DNA of 64,000 bases from Agromyces rhizosphaerae (GTDB lineage: Bacteria > Actinomycetota > Actinomycetes > Actinomycetales > Microbacteriaceae). How positions within the stretch are numbered: position 1 is the first letter of the stretch; each line of letters opens with the position of its first letter. A model generated the notes under the pieces. It saw only the letters and a list, made by a program, of their open reading frames with translations, ran no database searches and was not told where the DNA came from. The DNA lies in NCBI RefSeq assembly GCF_027925245.1, contig NZ_BSDP01000001.1:1240001-1304000 (forward strand), in the 5' to 3' direction. Below, one piece after another: positions 7,924 to 15,569 of the stretch. The position numbers and the translations under genes are program-made.

Positions 7924-8535
7924 ATGCCCGAGAACCAGGCGACCAACTGGCCGGCGAACCCGCCCAAGCTGCACCACACGACGTTCACCACCCTGCGGAT
8001 GCGGGAGATGGTCGAGTGGTACGGCCTGGTCTGCGGCCTCCGTCCGGTCTTCCAGAGCGACGAGGCCTCGTGGCTCACCAACGACGACGCGAACCACCGC
8101 ATCGCGCTGCTGTCCCCGCCCGGCCTGAAGCACCCCACGGACAAGGGGCACGAGACCGGCATCCACCACACGGCGTTCGAGTTCGGCACGTTCGACCAGT
8201 GGCTGAACAACTACGTGCGCCTCCGCAACCACGACATCCTCCCCTTCCTCACGCTGGACCACGGCATCACGATGTCGGTCTACTACCAGGACCCCGACGG
8301 CAACGGCGTCGAGATCCAGGTCGACGGCTTCGGCGACTGGGCCGATTCGAGCGAGTGGATCGCGAACTCGCTCGACTTCGCCGAGAACCCGATCGGCACC
8401 TACTTCGACCCCGAGAAGCTCGTGAAGGCGCGTGAGGAGGGATTGTCGTTCCAGGAGATCCACGAGCGGACTCGCGCGGGCGAGTACCTCCCGGCGGTCA
8501 TTCCCGAGGACATCTTCCTCCCCGAAGTCTGGTGA
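7924..8535 (+). CDS. VOC-fold extradiol-dioxygenase-like protein (single domain pair, module 1)
   Basis: A 203-residue vicinal-oxygen-chelate protein. The probable metal triad is His18 in KLHHTTF, His82 in GIHHTAFEF and Glu130 in PDGNGVEIQV, matching the His-His-Glu of type I extradiol dioxygenases. Length fits one-domain (two beta-alpha-beta modules) forms followed by a C-terminal tail that ends FLPEVW. Extradiol enzymes cleave catechol or hydroquinone rings next to a hydroxyl; glyoxalase-like isomerases share the fold, so dioxygenase activity is likely but not proven. AAGGAG lies just upstream. Its stop overlaps the GTG start of the FAD hydroxylase (GTGA), consistent with hydroxylation followed by ring cleavage. 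Confidence 0.85.
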   Translation: MPENQATNWPANPPKLHHTTFTTLRMREMVEWYGLVCGLRPVFQSDEASWLTNDDANHRIALLSPPGLKHPTDKGHETGIHHTAFEFGTFDQWLNNYVRLRNHDILPFLTLDHGITMSVYYQDPDGNGVEIQVDGFGDWADSSEWIANSLDFAENPIGTYFDPEKLVKAREEGLSFQEIHERTRAGEYLPAVIPEDIFLPEVW

Positions 8536-10121
8536 CCACCGCACCGGGTGCCGACCGGCCCGTCGCCATCGTCGGCGGCGGGCCGGTCGGCCTGACCCTC
8601 GCGCTCGAACTCGCCCACCATGGGGTGGCGTCGACGCTGATCGAGCCCCGGGTGGCGGTCGAGCACACACGCCCGCGGGCGAAGACGACCTCCGCGCGGT
8701 CGATGGAACTCTTCCGCCGACTGGGCGCCGCCGACGAGATCCGCACGCGCGCGTCGATCCCCGTGTCGTGGTCGAAGGAGGTGCGGTTCTGCAACACCGT
8801 CGCCGGCCGCGACATCACCTGGATCTCCGACGTGCTCGGGCTCGAGCTCGAGGCATCCGCCCTGACCTCCGAGCCCGGGCAGCAGGTGACCCAGCCCGTC
8901 GTGGAGGAGGCGCTCCGTGCTCTGCTGGCGGCGAGCTCGCTGGTCGAGACCCGCTACGGCAGCCGCGTGACCGCGGTCGACCTGGAGGGGGCGCGGCCGA
9001 TCATCGAGGTCGTCGACTCCGACGGCAGCGCGTCGCGCCTGACCGCGGACTTCGTCGTCGGCGCCGACGGATCCCGCAGCGTGGTGCGCGCCGCGCTCGG
9101 GGCACGCTACGAGGGCGCTCCCGGCGGTCGGCCGAACGTGAACATCACGTTCCGGTCGCACCGCCTCGGCGCGCTCGTGCCCGCGAGGACCGCGGTGCAC
9201 CACTGGGTGATCAATGCGGCGATGCCCGGCATGGTCGGCCCGATGGGGCACGACGACGAGTGGTTCGCGATCGCGACCGGCACCGAGTCCGTCGACGACG
9301 ACGCCCATGCGGCAGCCATCGTGCGGTCGCTCGTCGGGGCCGATATCGACGTGGAGGTGCTCGCGACCGACCCCTGGCAGGCGCGGCTCCTGCTGGCGGA
9401 CTCCTACGGCAGCGGCCGCGCCTTCATCGTCGGCGATGCCGCCCACCAGAACCCTCCCTGGGGCGGACACGGGTTCAACACGGGCGTCGGCGACGCCGTG
9501 AATCTCGGCTGGAAGCTCGCCGCGGTGCTCGACGGGTGGGCGCCGATGGAACTGCTGGAGAGCTACGAGGCCGAACGGAGGCCGATCGCGCAGCAGACGA
9601 TCGAGCTGGCCGCGTCGAACATGCAGCACCTGCCGATCGAGCTCGCCTCGCCCGACCTCACCGCCGACGGCGATGCCGGCGAGGCGGCGCGCGCTGCGGC
9701 GGACGCCCGGATCCAGGCCACGAAGCGCAACGAGTTCCACGCGTTCGGGCTCGTGCTCGGCTACGGCTACGGTCCGGATGCCGCTGCACAGGCGCCGACC
9801 ACCCGCGACTACGTCCCCATCCCCGCAGCAGGCAATCGCCTGCCGCACCAACGGAACGACGCGGGGGCGTCGCTCTTCGACCTCCTGGGGCCCGAGCTCA
9901 CGCTCCTCGGCCCGGACTCGACCCGGTGGGCCGCCGCGGCGACCGCCCGCGGCATTCCGCTCACCATCGTCGATCCGCCGGCAGACGGCTTCTCCGAGAT
10001 CGCCGACGGCGACCTCGTCCTCGTGCGGCCCGATCAGCACATCGCCTGGAGGGGACCGGCGACCGCCGACCCCGACGACGCGCTCCGTTCCGCCATCCGC
10101 GGCTTCGCCGCCCCATCCTGA
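8532..10121 (+). CDS. FAD-dependent aromatic monooxygenase (MhpA/phenol-hydroxylase type, module 1)
   Basis: A 529-residue class A flavoprotein hydroxylase. Motifs in order: GGGPVG (15-20) for ADP binding; the DG motif GADGSRSVVR near residue 180; and the GD motif GDAAHQNPPWGGHGFN near residue 302, which binds the FAD ribityl chain. The C-terminal 120 residues (LFDLLGPELTLLG...LVRPDQHIAWRG) form the thioredoxin-like domain found in phenol hydroxylases and MhpA. It would add a hydroxyl to a phenolic ring with NAD(P)H and O2. The GTG start overlaps the VOC stop by 4 bases. A close paralogue of similar length lies at 11050-12612 on the other strand; the two share near-identical GD regions. Confidence 0.92.
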   Translation: MTTAPGADRPVAIVGGGPVGLTLALELAHHGVASTLIEPRVAVEHTRPRAKTTSARSMELFRRLGAADEIRTRASIPVSWSKEVRFCNTVAGRDITWISDVLGLELEASALTSEPGQQVTQPVVEEALRALLAASSLVETRYGSRVTAVDLEGARPIIEVVDSDGSASRLTADFVVGADGSRSVVRAALGARYEGAPGGRPNVNITFRSHRLGALVPARTAVHHWVINAAMPGMVGPMGHDDEWFAIATGTESVDDDAHAAAIVRSLVGADIDVEVLATDPWQARLLLADSYGSGRAFIVGDAAHQNPPWGGHGFNTGVGDAVNLGWKLAAVLDGWAPMELLESYEAERRPIAQQTIELAASNMQHLPIELASPDLTADGDAGEAARAAADARIQATKRNEFHAFGLVLGYGYGPDAAAQAPTTRDYVPIPAAGNRLPHQRNDAGASLFDLLGPELTLLGPDSTRWAAAATARGIPLTIVDPPADGFSEIADGDLVLVRPDQHIAWRGPATADPDDALRSAIRGFAAPS

Positions 10122-10140
10122 ACCATCCAGAAAGGCCCCC

Positions 10141-11001
10141 ATGCGCATCGCCAACCTCTCCGGCCGCCTCGTCCTCGTCGACGGCACGGTCGCACTCGAC
10201 GTCCACACCGCGAGCGCCGGTCGATTCGGCCCCTCACCGTCCGACGCCTTCGCGGACTGGGGCGCGTTCTCCCAGTGGGCGCAACAGGTCGACGTGGCGA
10301 CGCACGCGCAGAGGGCGCCGTTCTCGACCGCCGACCTCGGCGCGCCGTCGCCGCTCCCGCGCCAGGTCGTCGCGGTCGGCCTCAACTACGCCGACCACGC
10401 CGCGGAGTCCGGGCTGCCCCTGCCCGACGAGCCCGTCGTCTTCACGAAGTTCGCCTCGTCGGTGGCCGGTCCGGAGGTGAGCGTGCGCCTCCCCGGCGAG
10501 ACCGTCGACTGGGAAGCGGAGCTCGTCATCGTCGTGGGTCGTGGGGGGCGCGACATCGCGCGCGAGGACGCCCTGTCGAGGATCGCCGGATTGACCGTCG
10601 GGCAGGACCTCTCCGAGCGCTCGGTGCAGTGGCAGGCGACGCCGCCGCAGTTCAGCATGGGCAAGTCGTTCGAGAACTTCACCCCGACCGGCCCGGTGAT
10701 CGCGACCCTCGACGAGTTCGCGGACCCCGACCGGCTCGCGATCTCCGCGACCATCATCGCCGCCGACGGCACCTCCACCCGCGTACAGGACGGTTCGACC
10801 GACCAGCTCGTGTTCGGCATCGCCGAGCTCGTGTCGCGCCTGAGCCGCACACTCGAGCTGCTGCCCGGCGACCTGATCTTCACCGGCACGCCGCCCGGCG
10901 TCGGTGCGGGCATGGACCCGAAGCGATTCCTGGTGGACGGGGAGACGCTCGTGACCGAGATCGAGGGCATCGGATCGATCGTGCAGCGTTTCCACGCCTG
11001 A
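10141..11001 (+). CDS. Fumarylacetoacetate-hydrolase-family protein (module 1)
   Basis: A 286-residue FAH-superfamily enzyme. The N-terminal cap (about 1-70) precedes the catalytic fold with VGLNYADHAAESG (79-91), the metal ligands DWEAELV (Glu125, Glu127) and GQDLS (Asp156), Lys175 in MGKSFEN, and the C-terminal FTGTPPGVG. Members hydrolyse C-C bonds of acylpyruvates, decarboxylate or isomerise ring-cleavage products. The start at 10141 is chosen by AGAAAGG 6 bases upstream and homology of the MRIAN N terminus with the paralogue at 14615. It is last in the thiamine-enzyme/VOC/FAD/FAH operon and most likely acts on the ring-cleavage product. Confidence 0.92.
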   Translation: MRIANLSGRLVLVDGTVALDVHTASAGRFGPSPSDAFADWGAFSQWAQQVDVATHAQRAPFSTADLGAPSPLPRQVVAVGLNYADHAAESGLPLPDEPVVFTKFASSVAGPEVSVRLPGETVDWEAELVIVVGRGGRDIAREDALSRIAGLTVGQDLSERSVQWQATPPQFSMGKSFENFTPTGPVIATLDEFADPDRLAISATIIAADGTSTRVQDGSTDQLVFGIAELVSRLSRTLELLPGDLIFTGTPPGVGAGMDPKRFLVDGETLVTEIEGIGSIVQRFHA

Positions 11002-11049
11002 TCGACTCGGAGCCGCGCCGGGCCGGCTCGCTGTACACCGGCCCGCAGG

Positions 11050-12612
11050 CTACCTCGACTCGTGCTCCGCGAACCCGTGCAGCGCGCCGTCGAGGATGCC
11101 GTCGGCGTCCGCGATCGATTCCCCGACCCAGGCGATGTGCTGATCCGGGCGCACCAGCACCAGCTCCGGGCCGGGCTGCTCGAGGTGGGACACCGGGACA
11201 GCCCTGCGCGTTGCCGCGCGCAGGAGCGGTGCGACGCGCTCCTCGGGCCCGACCACCGTGAACCGTGGGCCCAGCACGTCGAAGATGGACCGCCCGTCGA
11301 TCCAGCGATGCGGAAGACGATTCCCCGCGGCGAGCTTCGGGTGGTACTCGGCAGGAGTGGGGGCCTGCTCGCCCGAGGTCGGCCCGTAGCCGTACCCCAG
11401 GATGAGTCCCTCACTGAAGAACTCCGGCGCCTTGGCCTCGACGATCCGCGGTGCGAGCCGCGACCTCGCGACCTCGAAATCGTCCCCCTCGCCCATCAGC
11501 GCGGGGTCGCCGAGGTCGGGCGAGAGCACGGCCATGTTCGACGCGGCGAGCGCGATGGTCTGCTGCTCGATCGCGCGTCGCTCCGCGTCGTAGCTGTCCA
11601 GGAGGTCCTCCGGCGCCCACCCGTCGATGACGGCTGCGAGCTTCCAGCCCAGGTTGACGGCGTCGCCGACGCCGGTGTTGAACCCGTGCCCGCCCCACGG
11701 CGGATTCTGGTGCGCCGCGTCGCCGACCAGGAACAGGCGTCCGTCGCGATACCGGTCGGCGAGCAGCATCCGTGCCTGCCACGGGTCGGTCGCGACGACC
11801 TCGACGTCGATCTCGTGCCCCACAAGGGAGCGTACGATGCGCTGCGCGTGCCCGGTGTCATCGACGGACTCGGTGCCGGTGGAGATGGCCCACCAGGTGC
11901 CGTCGCGGTCCAGCGGGCCGATGACTCCCGGGGCATCCGGATCGAGCACCCAGAAGTGGATCGACGCCGGGTGCGGCACGAGGGCCTGCAGCTGCGACGA
12001 GCGGAACGTGATGTTGACGTTCTTCCGCCCGCCTGCGGAACCCTCGTACCGTGCGCCCATCGCGCGGCGGACGATGCTCCTCGGCCCGTCCGCGCCGACG
12101 ACCCATCGCGCGCGGACCAGTCTGGGGCGACCGGTCGCGTCCTCGAGACGCACCGTGACCCGGTCGTCGTACTGCTCGATCGCCGTCGCCGTCCATCCCA
12201 GGAGGAGGTCGACGTCCTCGACGGAATCAAGGTGGCGGCGGAGCACCTCCTCGACGATCGGCTGGGTCACCTGCTGCGCGGGCTCCGGGGAGATCTCCGG
12301 GCCGGTGTCGAGCCCGAGGCATCCGTCGATATGGGCGATCTCGCTCCCGGTGACGTGCTGCACGAACGTGACGCGCTGCGAGTAGGCCCGGTCGAGCGGC
12401 GCCGCAGCACGGAGGTCGTCCGCGATGCCCCAGCGGCGGAAGTGCTCCATCGTGCGCACGGAGGTCGTCTTCGCCCGGGGCCGTGAGTGCTCCACCTCGA
12501 CCCTGGGCTCGACCACGGTGACGGGGATGCGGTGGAACCCGAGCTCCGCGGCGAGCGCGAGCCCGACCGGGCCGCCGCCGATGATGAGTACCGGGAGAAC
12601 GTCGTCGGTCAT
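11050..12612 (-). CDS. FAD-dependent aromatic monooxygenase (module 2)
   Basis: A 520-residue paralogue of the hydroxylase at 8532-10121: GGGPVG at the N terminus, GADGPRSIVRRAMGARYEG for the DG motif, GDAAHQNPPWGGHGFNTG for the GD motif and the thioredoxin-like C-terminal domain ending LVRPDQHIAWVG. The start at 12612 is favoured by GGAGC upstream; an in-frame ATG five codons earlier (12627) lacks one. It is a single leftward gene, divergent from iclR, and an IclR-type dyad lies in the 90-base gap between them. It is probably the hydroxylase partner of the VOC dioxygenase and FAH hydrolase at 13651-15481. A much longer open frame running back to 14211 in the same frame is not real, as it crosses other genes. 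Confidence 0.92.
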   Translation of the reverse strand: MTDDVLPVLIIGGGPVGLALAAELGFHRIPVTVVEPRVEVEHSRPRAKTTSVRTMEHFRRWGIADDLRAAAPLDRAYSQRVTFVQHVTGSEIAHIDGCLGLDTGPEISPEPAQQVTQPIVEEVLRRHLDSVEDVDLLLGWTATAIEQYDDRVTVRLEDATGRPRLVRARWVVGADGPRSIVRRAMGARYEGSAGGRKNVNITFRSSQLQALVPHPASIHFWVLDPDAPGVIGPLDRDGTWWAISTGTESVDDTGHAQRIVRSLVGHEIDVEVVATDPWQARMLLADRYRDGRLFLVGDAAHQNPPWGGHGFNTGVGDAVNLGWKLAAVIDGWAPEDLLDSYDAERRAIEQQTIALAASNMAVLSPDLGDPALMGEGDDFEVARSRLAPRIVEAKAPEFFSEGLILGYGYGPTSGEQAPTPAEYHPKLAAGNRLPHRWIDGRSIFDVLGPRFTVVGPEERVAPLLRAATRRAVPVSHLEQPGPELVLVRPDQHIAWVGESIADADGILDGALHGFAEHESR

Positions 12613-12693
12613 TGCTGCGGGCTCCATCGTCGCGTTTCGGTCGTCTCTGACCTGTGCATGCTCGCCCATCCGAGCGGCACAGGTTGCCGCGAC

Positions 12694-12708
12694 TTTCAAT
12701 GAGTGGCA
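12694..12708. promoter_or_regulatory. IclR-type operator-like dyad, upstream copy
   Basis: GACTTTCAATGAGTGG (12691-12706) is the inverse complement, at 15 of 16 positions, of CCAATCATTGAAAGTC at 13561-13576 on the far side of iclR. It lies in the divergent gap between the FAD hydroxylase and iclR and touches the proposed GTG start of iclR, consistent with autoregulation. Binding by the IclR protein is inference. Confidence 0.6.
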
Positions 12709-13506
12709 ACATCCCGTGTCGTGGAGCACACGACGCAACGCGGCGGGCGGCCGCCATCCGGCGAGCCCGTCCTCGACCGCGCGTTCCGGCTGCTTGACGC
12801 GTTCAGCGACGAGCGCCCGATCCTGACGGTCACCGAGCTGAGCGAGGCGACCGGCATCCCGCTGAGCTCGGCCTTCCGCCTGGCCCAGCACCTGGCGCGG
12901 CGCGGCGCCCTCGAGCGGCAGCCCAGCGGCGGCTACATGATCGGGCTCCGGATGCTGGAATACGCAGCGCTCGCACCGCGCGGCCACGGGCTGCGCGCCA
13001 TCGCGCTCCCGTACATGGAGGAGCTGCACCGGGCGACCCGGCAGCACGTGCAGCTGGCGGTTCGCGAGAAGGACGAGGCGGTGATCATCGAGCGGCTCTC
13101 GGCGAAGGACGCGGGCGCGGTCCTGTACTACCCCGGCGGGCGTGCTCCGCTGCACGGGACGGGCGTCGGGCTGGTCCTGCTCGCGCACAGCCGACCGGAG
13201 TTCCTGGCTGCCTACCTGCAGCAGGAGCTGTTCCTGGAGCCCGAGCACGTCCCGCTCCCCGCGTCCGAGCTGAGCGAGACGCTCGGCGCCGTTCGGCGCA
13301 CCGGGCTCGCGTCGATGTCGCGAACGCTCCCCTCCGCCGCGACGTCGATCGCCGCTCCCATCTTCGACCGGACCGGCGCATGCGTGGCCGCGATGTCCGT
13401 GCTCGGGGCCGACGGATCCGTCGACGCGACGAGGCTCGAGCCGGCGCTGCTCGCCTTGACGCGGGTCATCAGCCGGGACCTCAAGCGGGTCGCAACGACC
13501 TCGTGA
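12703..13506 (+). CDS. IclR-family transcriptional regulator
   Basis: A protein of up to 267 residues. The N-terminal winged helix (about 22-80) contains VLDRAFRLLDAF and LTVTELSEATGIPLSSAFRLAQHL; the effector-binding domain follows, with LPYMEELHRATRQHVQLAVRE and IAAPIFDRTGACVAAMSVLG. IclR proteins control aromatic degradation genes such as pca, mhp or hmg. Start choice is uncertain: GTG 12703 overlaps a putative operator and has no ribosome site; GTG 12721 in the same frame is an alternative, and translation may be leaderless. It sits between the divergent FAD hydroxylase and the VOC-FAH pair, with matching dyads on both sides, so it probably regulates module 2. Confidence 0.88.
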   Translation: MATSRVVEHTTQRGGRPPSGEPVLDRAFRLLDAFSDERPILTVTELSEATGIPLSSAFRLAQHLARRGALERQPSGGYMIGLRMLEYAALAPRGHGLRAIALPYMEELHRATRQHVQLAVREKDEAVIIERLSAKDAGAVLYYPGGRAPLHGTGVGLVLLAHSRPEFLAAYLQQELFLEPEHVPLPASELSETLGAVRRTGLASMSRTLPSAATSIAAPIFDRTGACVAAMSVLGADGSVDATRLEPALLALTRVISRDLKRVATTS

Positions 13507-13511
13507 GCCTG

Positions 13512-13530
13512 CGCGGGCGACCTGCCCGCG
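13512..13530 (+). terminator. Hairpin after iclR
   Basis: CGCGGGC (13512-13518) and GCCCGCG (13524-13530) form a perfect 7-bp stem with a 5-base loop six bases after the iclR stop. There is no T-run, so it may be a GC-rich actinobacterial terminator or just a stable 3' end. Confidence 0.4.
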
Positions 13531-13558
13531 GCGGTCGTGCGGAGTCGCATCCGCTCGC

Positions 13559-13573
13559 TTCCAATCATTGAAA
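13559..13573. promoter_or_regulatory. IclR-type operator-like dyad, TTCCAATCATTGAAA
   Basis: A 15-bp near-perfect palindrome (one central base and one mismatched symmetric pair) located 78 bases ahead of the VOC dioxygenase gene. It resembles the TTCCAATNATTGGAA form expected for IclR-family sites, and an inverted partner lies ahead of iclR at 12694-12708. Binding is inference. Confidence 0.65.
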
Positions 13574-13650
13574 GTCGAGGCCGGCCGTTCTCCGCGCCCG
13601 AGGTAGACAGTACTCGGCCGACCGGCACCCACACTCGACGAGGAGCGACC

Positions 13651-14550
13651 ATGAACGACCACGGCAGGAGCGACAACGCAACGGGCGCGGTGTCCGAGAT
13701 CGGATACGTCTCGATGCGGACGCGGGACCTCTCTGCGTCGCTGTCGAACGCCGTGGAGGTCTTCGGCCTCGTGGAGACGGAGTCGGACGGTGCGAAGGCG
13801 TTCGTGACCGCCCAGGACAAGCACCACGAGCTCGTGTACACGAAGGCGGACGAGGACGCGCTCGACCACATCGGACTCGTCGTGCCCAATGGCGCCGAAC
13901 TGGAGGCGATCCGCGCGAAGGTCGACGAGGCGCGCTTCGCCGTCGTCTCCGAGCAGCCGATCGAGGACCACATCGAGCAGGGCTTCGCGTTCGTCGGGCC
14001 CGAGGGTTACACCTGGCAGATCTACACCGAGAAGCTCGACTACTCGATGCGCAAGCGCGGCAGCCTCACCGCCGACCGGCTCGGACACGTGAACATCAAG
14101 TCCGGCAACGCGCCGGCCATGCGCGACTTCCTCTCGGAGATCTTCGACTTCCGGGTGTCGGACGCGATCGGCATCGACAACTTCTTCATGCGGTGCAACA
14201 ACGACCACCACGGGATCGCGATCTTCTCGTCATCCGACCTGGGCCTGCACCACCACGCGTGGCAGGCCGGCAACATCATGGACCTCGCGCGCTTGGGCGA
14301 CCGCCTGGCGCGGCGCGGGGCACGCCTCGCCTGGGGCCCGGTGCGGCACGGTGCCGGCGACAACATCGCCGTCTACTACGTCGAGCCGAGCGGCGCGGTC
14401 ATCGAGTACTACTGCGACATGGAGACCATCCGCGACCCGGACCGCCCCGCGCGCACGTTCGACCCCGAGGACCTGTACTGGATCAACCAGTGGGACGGCC
14501 AGGTGCCGGCGGGGATCCTCGACTACGGCGTGATCCCGATCGACCGCTGA
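13651..14550 (+). CDS. Two-domain extradiol dioxygenase (catechol 2,3-dioxygenase type, module 2)
   Basis: A 299-residue VOC protein with the size and layout of type I two-domain extradiol dioxygenases: a degenerate N-terminal domain (about 15-130) and a catalytic C-terminal domain with His146 in RLGHVNIK, His202 in LGLHHHAW and Glu252 in AVIEYYCD. These positions correspond closely to the BphC ligands His146, His210 and Glu260. It would open a catechol-type ring beside the hydroxyls using Fe(II) or Mn(II). GAGGAG precedes the start. It is 64 bases upstream of the FAH gene, forming a two-gene operon, and an IclR-like dyad lies in front. It is larger than, and not a simple copy of, the module 1 VOC protein. 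Confidence 0.92.
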   Translation: MNDHGRSDNATGAVSEIGYVSMRTRDLSASLSNAVEVFGLVETESDGAKAFVTAQDKHHELVYTKADEDALDHIGLVVPNGAELEAIRAKVDEARFAVVSEQPIEDHIEQGFAFVGPEGYTWQIYTEKLDYSMRKRGSLTADRLGHVNIKSGNAPAMRDFLSEIFDFRVSDAIGIDNFFMRCNNDHHGIAIFSSSDLGLHHHAWQAGNIMDLARLGDRLARRGARLAWGPVRHGAGDNIAVYYVEPSGAVIEYYCDMETIRDPDRPARTFDPEDLYWINQWDGQVPAGILDYGVIPIDR

Positions 14551-14614
14551 CCTCCCTCGCCCCGCGCGCACCTCCCGACTCCCGACTCCCGACTCCAACA
14601 GAAAGCGTCACCAC

Positions 14615-15481
14615 ATGCGCATCGCGAACCGTTCCAGCCGACTCGTCCTCATCTCCGGAGACCGCGCACTCGACGTCGAACTCGCCAGCGAGGGCCGGTT
14701 CGGCTCGGACCCGCAGGCGGTCTACGCCGACTGGGAGGAGTTCATCGAGTGGGCGAGGCAGCAGGACGCATCGAGCGGCGAACGGTACGAGGCGGCCGAG
14801 CTGGACGCCGCCGTGCCGCGTCCGCCCCAGGTGTTCGCCATCGGGCTGAACTACGCGAGTCACGCCGGGGAGTCGGGATTCGCCGTGCCGACGGATCCCG
14901 TCGTGTTCACCAAGTTCGTGTCGAGCTTCACCGGGCCCGACGTCGACGTCGCGCTCACCGGTGACGCCGTCGACTGGGAGGCCGAACTGGTCGCCGTCAT
15001 CGGCACCGGCGGCCGCGACATCCCGGAGGACGAGGCCTGGCACCACGTCGCCGGGCTCACGGTCGGTCAGGACCTCAGCGACCGGACGGTCCAGTTCTGG
15101 GGGCATCCGCCCCAGTTCAGCCTGGGGAAGTCCAGGGCCCGGTTCGCGCCGGTGGGCCCGACGGTCGTGACGATCGACGAGGTCGGCGCCGCCGCGGATC
15201 CGTCCGACCTTCGCGTCCGCTGCACGCTGACGCGCGCCGACGGCTCGAGCGAGGTGCTGCAGGACGGGCGCACGCGCGACATGATCTTCACGGTGCCGGT
15301 GCTCATCGCGCGGCTCTCCGCAGTGGTCGAGCTGCTCCCCGGCGACGTCATCTTCACGGGAACGCCCGAGGGCGTCGGCCACGGCCGCACGCCGCGCGTC
15401 TACCTCGCGCCGGGCGACGAGCTCACCACCGAGGTGGAAGGCGTCGGACTCATCACGCAGCGCTTCTGCGCAGCCGGCTGA
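14615..15481 (+). CDS. Fumarylacetoacetate-hydrolase-family protein (module 2)
   Basis: A 288-residue paralogue of the FAH protein at 10141-11001, with a similar N terminus (MRIANRSSRLVLI), IGLNYASHAGESG, DWEAELVAVIG with its paired glutamates, GQDLSDRTVQ, LGKSRARF and FTGTPEGVG. It probably hydrolyses or isomerises the product of the adjacent dioxygenase. AGAAAG lies about ten bases upstream of the ATG. The gap to the dioxygenase holds three tandem CCCGACT units (about 14575-14595). Its 3' end faces the convergent amidohydrolase across a 15-bp stem hairpin (15483-15544). Confidence 0.92.
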   Translation: MRIANRSSRLVLISGDRALDVELASEGRFGSDPQAVYADWEEFIEWARQQDASSGERYEAAELDAAVPRPPQVFAIGLNYASHAGESGFAVPTDPVVFTKFVSSFTGPDVDVALTGDAVDWEAELVAVIGTGGRDIPEDEAWHHVAGLTVGQDLSDRTVQFWGHPPQFSLGKSRARFAPVGPTVVTIDEVGAAADPSDLRVRCTLTRADGSSEVLQDGRTRDMIFTVPVLIARLSAVVELLPGDVIFTGTPEGVGHGRTPRVYLAPGDELTTEVEGVGLITQRFCAAG

Positions 15482-15482
15482 G

Positions 15483-15544
15483 CCGGGGCATCCGCCGTCC
15501 GAGCCGGGCATCCGGCGTCGGAACAGGGGCGGCGGATGCCCCGG
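15483..15544. terminator. Bidirectional hairpin between convergent genes, built on GGCATCC/GGATGCC
   Basis: CCGGGGCATCCGCCG (15483-15497) and CGGCGGATGCCCCGG (15530-15544) are perfect 15-bp complements separated by 32 bases. The position between two convergent stop codons (15481 and 15570) suits a terminator for both strands. There is no T-run. The stem contains the genome-wide GGATGCC word. Confidence 0.6.
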
Positions 15545-15569
15545 ATGGACGTCTCGCGATCCCGTCGGC

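Noticed and set aside
6913..8670. A 585-codon minus-strand open frame opposite the thiamine enzyme and VOC genes
   Set aside because: Arg/Gly/Val-rich translation with no family features, antisense to well-supported genes.
11050..14211. A 1053-codon open frame on the minus strand covering the second FAD hydroxylase and beyond
   Set aside because: Only the part up to 12612 resembles a protein family; the rest is antisense to iclR and the dioxygenase and reflects lack of stops in GC-rich DNA.
14568..14597. Tandem CCCGACT units, considered as a start of a CRISPR-like or minisatellite array
   Set aside because: Only three 7-base units with no spacers; a short slippage tract between two genes.
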